From the NCBI GenBank assembly GCA_900557355.1, contig USSR01000293.1, positions 1 through 8,061 of the forward strand: 8,061 nt of DNA, in the 5' to 3' direction. Both the position numbers and the translations under genes were made by a program. How positions within the stretch are numbered: position 1 is the first letter of the stretch; each line of letters begins with the position of its first letter. The stretch comes from an uncultured Bacteroides sp. (GTDB taxonomy: Bacteria > Bacteroidota > Bacteroidia > Bacteroidales > Bacteroidaceae). The notes under the pieces are model-generated. The model saw only the letters and a program-made list of their open reading frames with translations. It made no database searches and had not been told where the DNA came from. Shown here in pieces: positions 5,127 to 8,061 of the stretch.

Positions 5127-8061
5127 ATGTTACACAGTTATACATTGAAAAATGATAAGAAGGCAAAAGGGATAAGATTTGTGTTGTTTTTATTTATGGT
5201 TGTAATACAAGCTACAGCTTTTGCCCAAGGTGGTATGAAAATTACTATTCAAAAAGAAAATATAACTGTTATTGAAGCACTGAAAGAAGTGGAGAAGCAA
5301 TCAAAGCTTTCAGTAGGATATAACGATTCGCAATTAATTGATAAACCGGCTATCAATCTCAATTTGAAAAATATTGATTTGGAAAAAGCCCTCTCGATTA
5401 TCCTTAAAGGAACAGGATTTACTTATGGAATTAAAAGAAATTATATTAATATTATTCCTCAACCAAAGACTGGAACTGTGGTTGTTAAACAGGTAACAGG
5501 AAGGGTTGTTGATGAGAAAAATGAACCACTGATAGGAGTAAATATACGGGTAGAAGGGACTGATGATGGAACTGTTACTGATTTGGAGGGTAAGTACGTC
5601 ATAAAAGCTTCTATAGGTAGTATATTAAGCTTTACTTATATTGGCTATATTTCGTCTTATGTAAAAATAGCAGATAAGAATGTGTACAATATACAAATGT
5701 CTGCTAACGTAGAGGCGCTAAATGAAGTAGTTGTAACTGCCTTGGGTATCAAGAGGGAACAAAAGGCTCTGAGTTACAATGTACAACAGGTAAAATCCGA
5801 CCAGTTGACAAATGTCAAGGATGCAAACTTTATTAATAGCCTGAATGGTAAAGTCGCAGGAGTTAATATAAACAGTAGTTCTTCAGGAGTAGGTGGAGCT
5901 AGCAAGGTGGTGATGCGTGGTACAAAGTCGATAGAACAAAGCAGTAATGCATTGTATGTTATTGACGGTATTCCCATGTTTAATTTCGGAGGTGGCGGTA
6001 GTATGGAGAATGGTTCACAGGGAGTGACTGAGAGCATTGCCGACATCAATCCGGATGACATTGAAAGTATCTCAGTGCTGACTGGAGCAGCAGCTGCCGC
6101 CCTTTATGGAAGTAATGCGGCAAATGGAGCCATCGTTATTAATACGAAACGTGGCAAAGTTGGTAAATTGCAGGTTTCTGTGTCTAGTAATACCGAATTC
6201 GCTAAACCATTCGTACTTCCACATTTTCAAAATCGCTATGGTACAGGCAGTTCGGGAAAAGCAGGTAATTCTACTACGTTGAGTTGGGGGACTTTATTAA
6301 ATGACGCATCTCGTAGAAACTATGAACCACGTGATTTCTTTGATACGGGGATAACTTATACCAATTCCATTACATTATCAACGGGAACAGATAAGAATCA
6401 GACCTTCTTTTCTGCTGCTGCGGTTAATTCGGAAGGGATTGTACCAAACAACCGTTACAACCGTTTTAATTTCACCTTCCGTAACACTACAAACTTTCTG
6501 AATGACAGGATGAAGCTTGATGTAGGTGCAAGTTATATTATTCAGAATGACCGCAATATGACTAATCAAGGTGCTTACTCAAATCCGATAGTTCCTGTTT
6601 ATTTGTTTCCACGTGGCGACGACTTTAATTTGATAAAAGTGTTCGAACGTTGGGATCCGGCCCGTAAGATTAAAACTATGTTTTGGCCTCAAGGGGAAGG
6701 AGACTTGCGGATGCAGAATCCTTATTGGATCGCTTATCGCAATTTACGGACGAATGACAAGAAGCGTTATATGCTGTCTGTCTCTTTAAGTTATGATATT
6801 ACAGACTGGCTGAATATTTCAGGGCGTGTTCGGGTTGATAATTCCAGTACCAAATATGAACAAAAATTATATGCAAGTTCCAATACTACTCTTACTGAAG
6901 GTAGTGCACAGGGATTTTATGCTATATCTAAACCTGACGAAACACAAGTGTATGCTGATGCGTTGGCAAATATAAATAAACGTTTGGGTGATTATTCTAT
7001 TGTGGTCAATATCGGGGCGAGCATCGTAGATAATAAGTATGACGAATTGAGTTATCGTGGGCCGATACGTGCCAATGGTATTCCCAATGTTTTTAATGTG
7101 TTTGATCTTGACAATACGCAGAAAAAAGCACGTCAGGATGAATGGGAAGAACAGACGCAGTCTATATTTGCCAGTGCTGAAGTAGGGTGGAAGAGTATGC
7201 TTTATCTTACGCTGACCGGACGTAATGACTGGGCGTCACAGTTGGCAAACTCATCTTCTACTTGTTTCTTTTATCCGTCAATTGGACTTTCGGCTGTCGT
7301 CTCTGAAATGGTGAAACTACCTTCTTTCGTTGATTATCTGAAAGTGCGCAGTTCGTTTAGTTCGGTGGGTATGCCTTATCCTCGTAACTTGACATCGCCT
7401 ACTTTTGAGTATGACGAAACTACTCAAACGTGGAAGCCGAAAACACATTATCCCATTGGTGACCTTAAACCTGAACGGACCGATTCATGGGAATTAGGCT
7501 TGGATATGCGGCTTTTCAAGGACTTTAATCTCAGTTTGTCATGGTATTTGGCTAATACGTTTAATCAGACGTTCGATCCGAAAATTTCCGTATCATCCGG
7601 ATATACTACCATTTACCTTCAAACAGGATATGTACGTAACCAGGGAGTAGAGCTTTCATTTGGTTACGGACATACATGGAAGAAAGATTTTCGCTGGCAA
7701 AGTAATTTTACATTAAGCCATAACAAGAACAAAATTATAGAATTGGTAAAGGACTATATACATCCGGAGACTGGTGAGCCTATAAATAAAGATCGGCTGG
7801 ATGTAGGCGGACTCGGAAAGGCCAGATTCATATTGAAAACAGGAGGTTCGCTGGGTGACCTTTACACACAGTCTGATTTGAAGCGGGACGACAATGGAAT
7901 GGTAGAAATTTCTCCTGCGGGTACATTAGTAACAGTGAATAATCGACCTGATATTAAATTAGGAAGTGTTTTCCCTAAATGTAATTTGGCATGGAACAAT
8001 CAGTTTTCATGGAAAGGGTTTAATATCAGTGCTTTAGTTACTGCACGTATAGGCGGTATTG
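5127..8061 (+). CDS. SusC-type TonB-dependent outer-membrane transporter with N-terminal STN signalling domain, 3' end cut by window edge
   Basis: Outer-membrane channel importing oligosaccharides with energy from TonB, here also acting as signal sensor. The frame stays open from ATG 5127 to the right edge (978 codons); a stop at 5112-5114 makes this the first start. Domains in order: signal peptide (about 1-33, hydrophobic FVLFLFMVVIQATAFA, then QGG); STN domain (about 37-112, MKITIQKENITVIEALKEVE to YINIIPQ), the part that contacts FecR in FecA-type systems; carboxypeptidase-like beta-sandwich (about 122-192, VTGRVVDEKNEPLIGVNIRV); TonB-box-like NEVVVTALG (199-207); plug (about 220-350, NSLNGKVAGVNI, VVMRGTKSI, ALYVIDGIP, DIESISVLTGAAAAALYGSNAANGAIVI); then barrel strands to the edge (for example LYLTLTGRNDW, LKPERTDSWELGLDMRLF, TGYVRNQGVELSFGY). 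The last visible strand (FNISALVTARIGGI) lies near the usual C-terminal part of the barrel, so little is missing. A susD gene is expected next. GH18 upstream suggests released N-glycans as substrate; that is inference. Confidence 0.95.
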   Translation, partial: MLHSYTLKNDKKAKGIRFVLFLFMVVIQATAFAQGGMKITIQKENITVIEALKEVEKQSKLSVGYNDSQLIDKPAINLNLKNIDLEKALSIILKGTGFTYGIKRNYINIIPQPKTGTVVVKQVTGRVVDEKNEPLIGVNIRVEGTDDGTVTDLEGKYVIKASIGSILSFTYIGYISSYVKIADKNVYNIQMSANVEALNEVVVTALGIKREQKALSYNVQQVKSDQLTNVKDANFINSLNGKVAGVNINSSSSGVGGASKVVMRGTKSIEQSSNALYVIDGIPMFNFGGGGSMENGSQGVTESIADINPDDIESISVLTGAAAAALYGSNAANGAIVINTKRGKVGKLQVSVSSNTEFAKPFVLPHFQNRYGTGSSGKAGNSTTLSWGTLLNDASRRNYEPRDFFDTGITYTNSITLSTGTDKNQTFFSAAAVNSEGIVPNNRYNRFNFTFRNTTNFLNDRMKLDVGASYIIQNDRNMTNQGAYSNPIVPVYLFPRGDDFNLIKVFERWDPARKIKTMFWPQGEGDLRMQNPYWIAYRNLRTNDKKRYMLSVSLSYDITDWLNISGRVRVDNSSTKYEQKLYASSNTTLTEGSAQGFYAISKPDETQVYADALANINKRLGDYSIVVNIGASIVDNKYDELSYRGPIRANGIPNVFNVFDLDNTQKKARQDEWEEQTQSIFASAEVGWKSMLYLTLTGRNDWASQLANSSSTCFFYPSIGLSAVVSEMVKLPSFVDYLKVRSSFSSVGMPYPRNLTSPTFEYDETTQTWKPKTHYPIGDLKPERTDSWELGLDMRLFKDFNLSLSWYLANTFNQTFDPKISVSSGYTTIYLQTGYVRNQGVELSFGYGHTWKKDFRWQSNFTLSHNKNKIIELVKDYIHPETGEPINKDRLDVGGLGKARFILKTGGSLGDLYTQSDLKRDDNGMVEISPAGTLVTVNNRPDIKLGSVFPKCNLAWNNQFSWKGFNISALVTARIGGI

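Noticed and set aside
5774..6569. Two - strand frames (5774-6061 and 6378-6569) opposite susC
   Set aside because: Both are antisense to the plug and first barrel strands of SusC, whose frame is continuous and full of family motifs.

Overview
The window looks like a piece of a Bacteroidales chromosome, most likely Bacteroides or a close relative. The DNA is AT-rich, a Bacteroides-type -7 promoter element (TAnnTTTG) precedes the sigma-factor gene, the lipoprotein has acidic residues after its lipid-carrying cysteine, and there is a SusC-type TonB-dependent transporter with an anti-sigma factor of the FecR/DUF4974 type. Two unrelated modules lie side by side.

Left module (about 1-1955): DNA-modification specificity switching. 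A tyrosine recombinase on the + strand, cut by the left edge, converges on a type I restriction-modification specificity gene (hsdS) on the - strand. The hsdS frame holds two target-recognition domains, but it opens in the middle of a conserved HsdS segment and has no ATG or GTG start. No hsdM or hsdR lies upstream of it; an unrelated sigma-factor gene is there instead. I read it as a silent donor cassette of an hsdS shufflon, with the expressed hsdS, hsdM and hsdR expected beyond the left edge. A perfect 30-bp palindrome followed by a T tract ends the recombinase transcript and overlaps the 3' end of hsdS.

Right module (about 2150-8061): a polysaccharide utilisation locus (PUL) controlled by cell-surface signalling. 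In order it holds an ECF sigma factor, a FecR-like anti-sigma factor with one membrane span, a GH18 lipoprotein of the Endo H/Endo F1 type (endo-beta-N-acetylglucosaminidase), and a SusC-type transporter that runs off the right edge. The transporter keeps an N-terminal STN signalling domain, so the expected circuit is: glycan binds SusC, its STN domain contacts FecR in the periplasm, the ECF sigma is released, and the locus is transcribed. The GH18 enzyme would release N-glycans from glycoproteins at the cell surface, and SusC with an expected SusD just past the right edge would import them.

The enzyme gene sits between the regulators and susC, which is less usual than regulators-susC-susD-enzymes. 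A good intrinsic terminator separates it from susC, so susC probably has its own promoter or is reached by read-through. The 264-base gap before susC holds several dyads, including a possible antisense small-RNA gene on the - strand. No tRNA, rRNA, CRISPR array or insertion sequence was seen.
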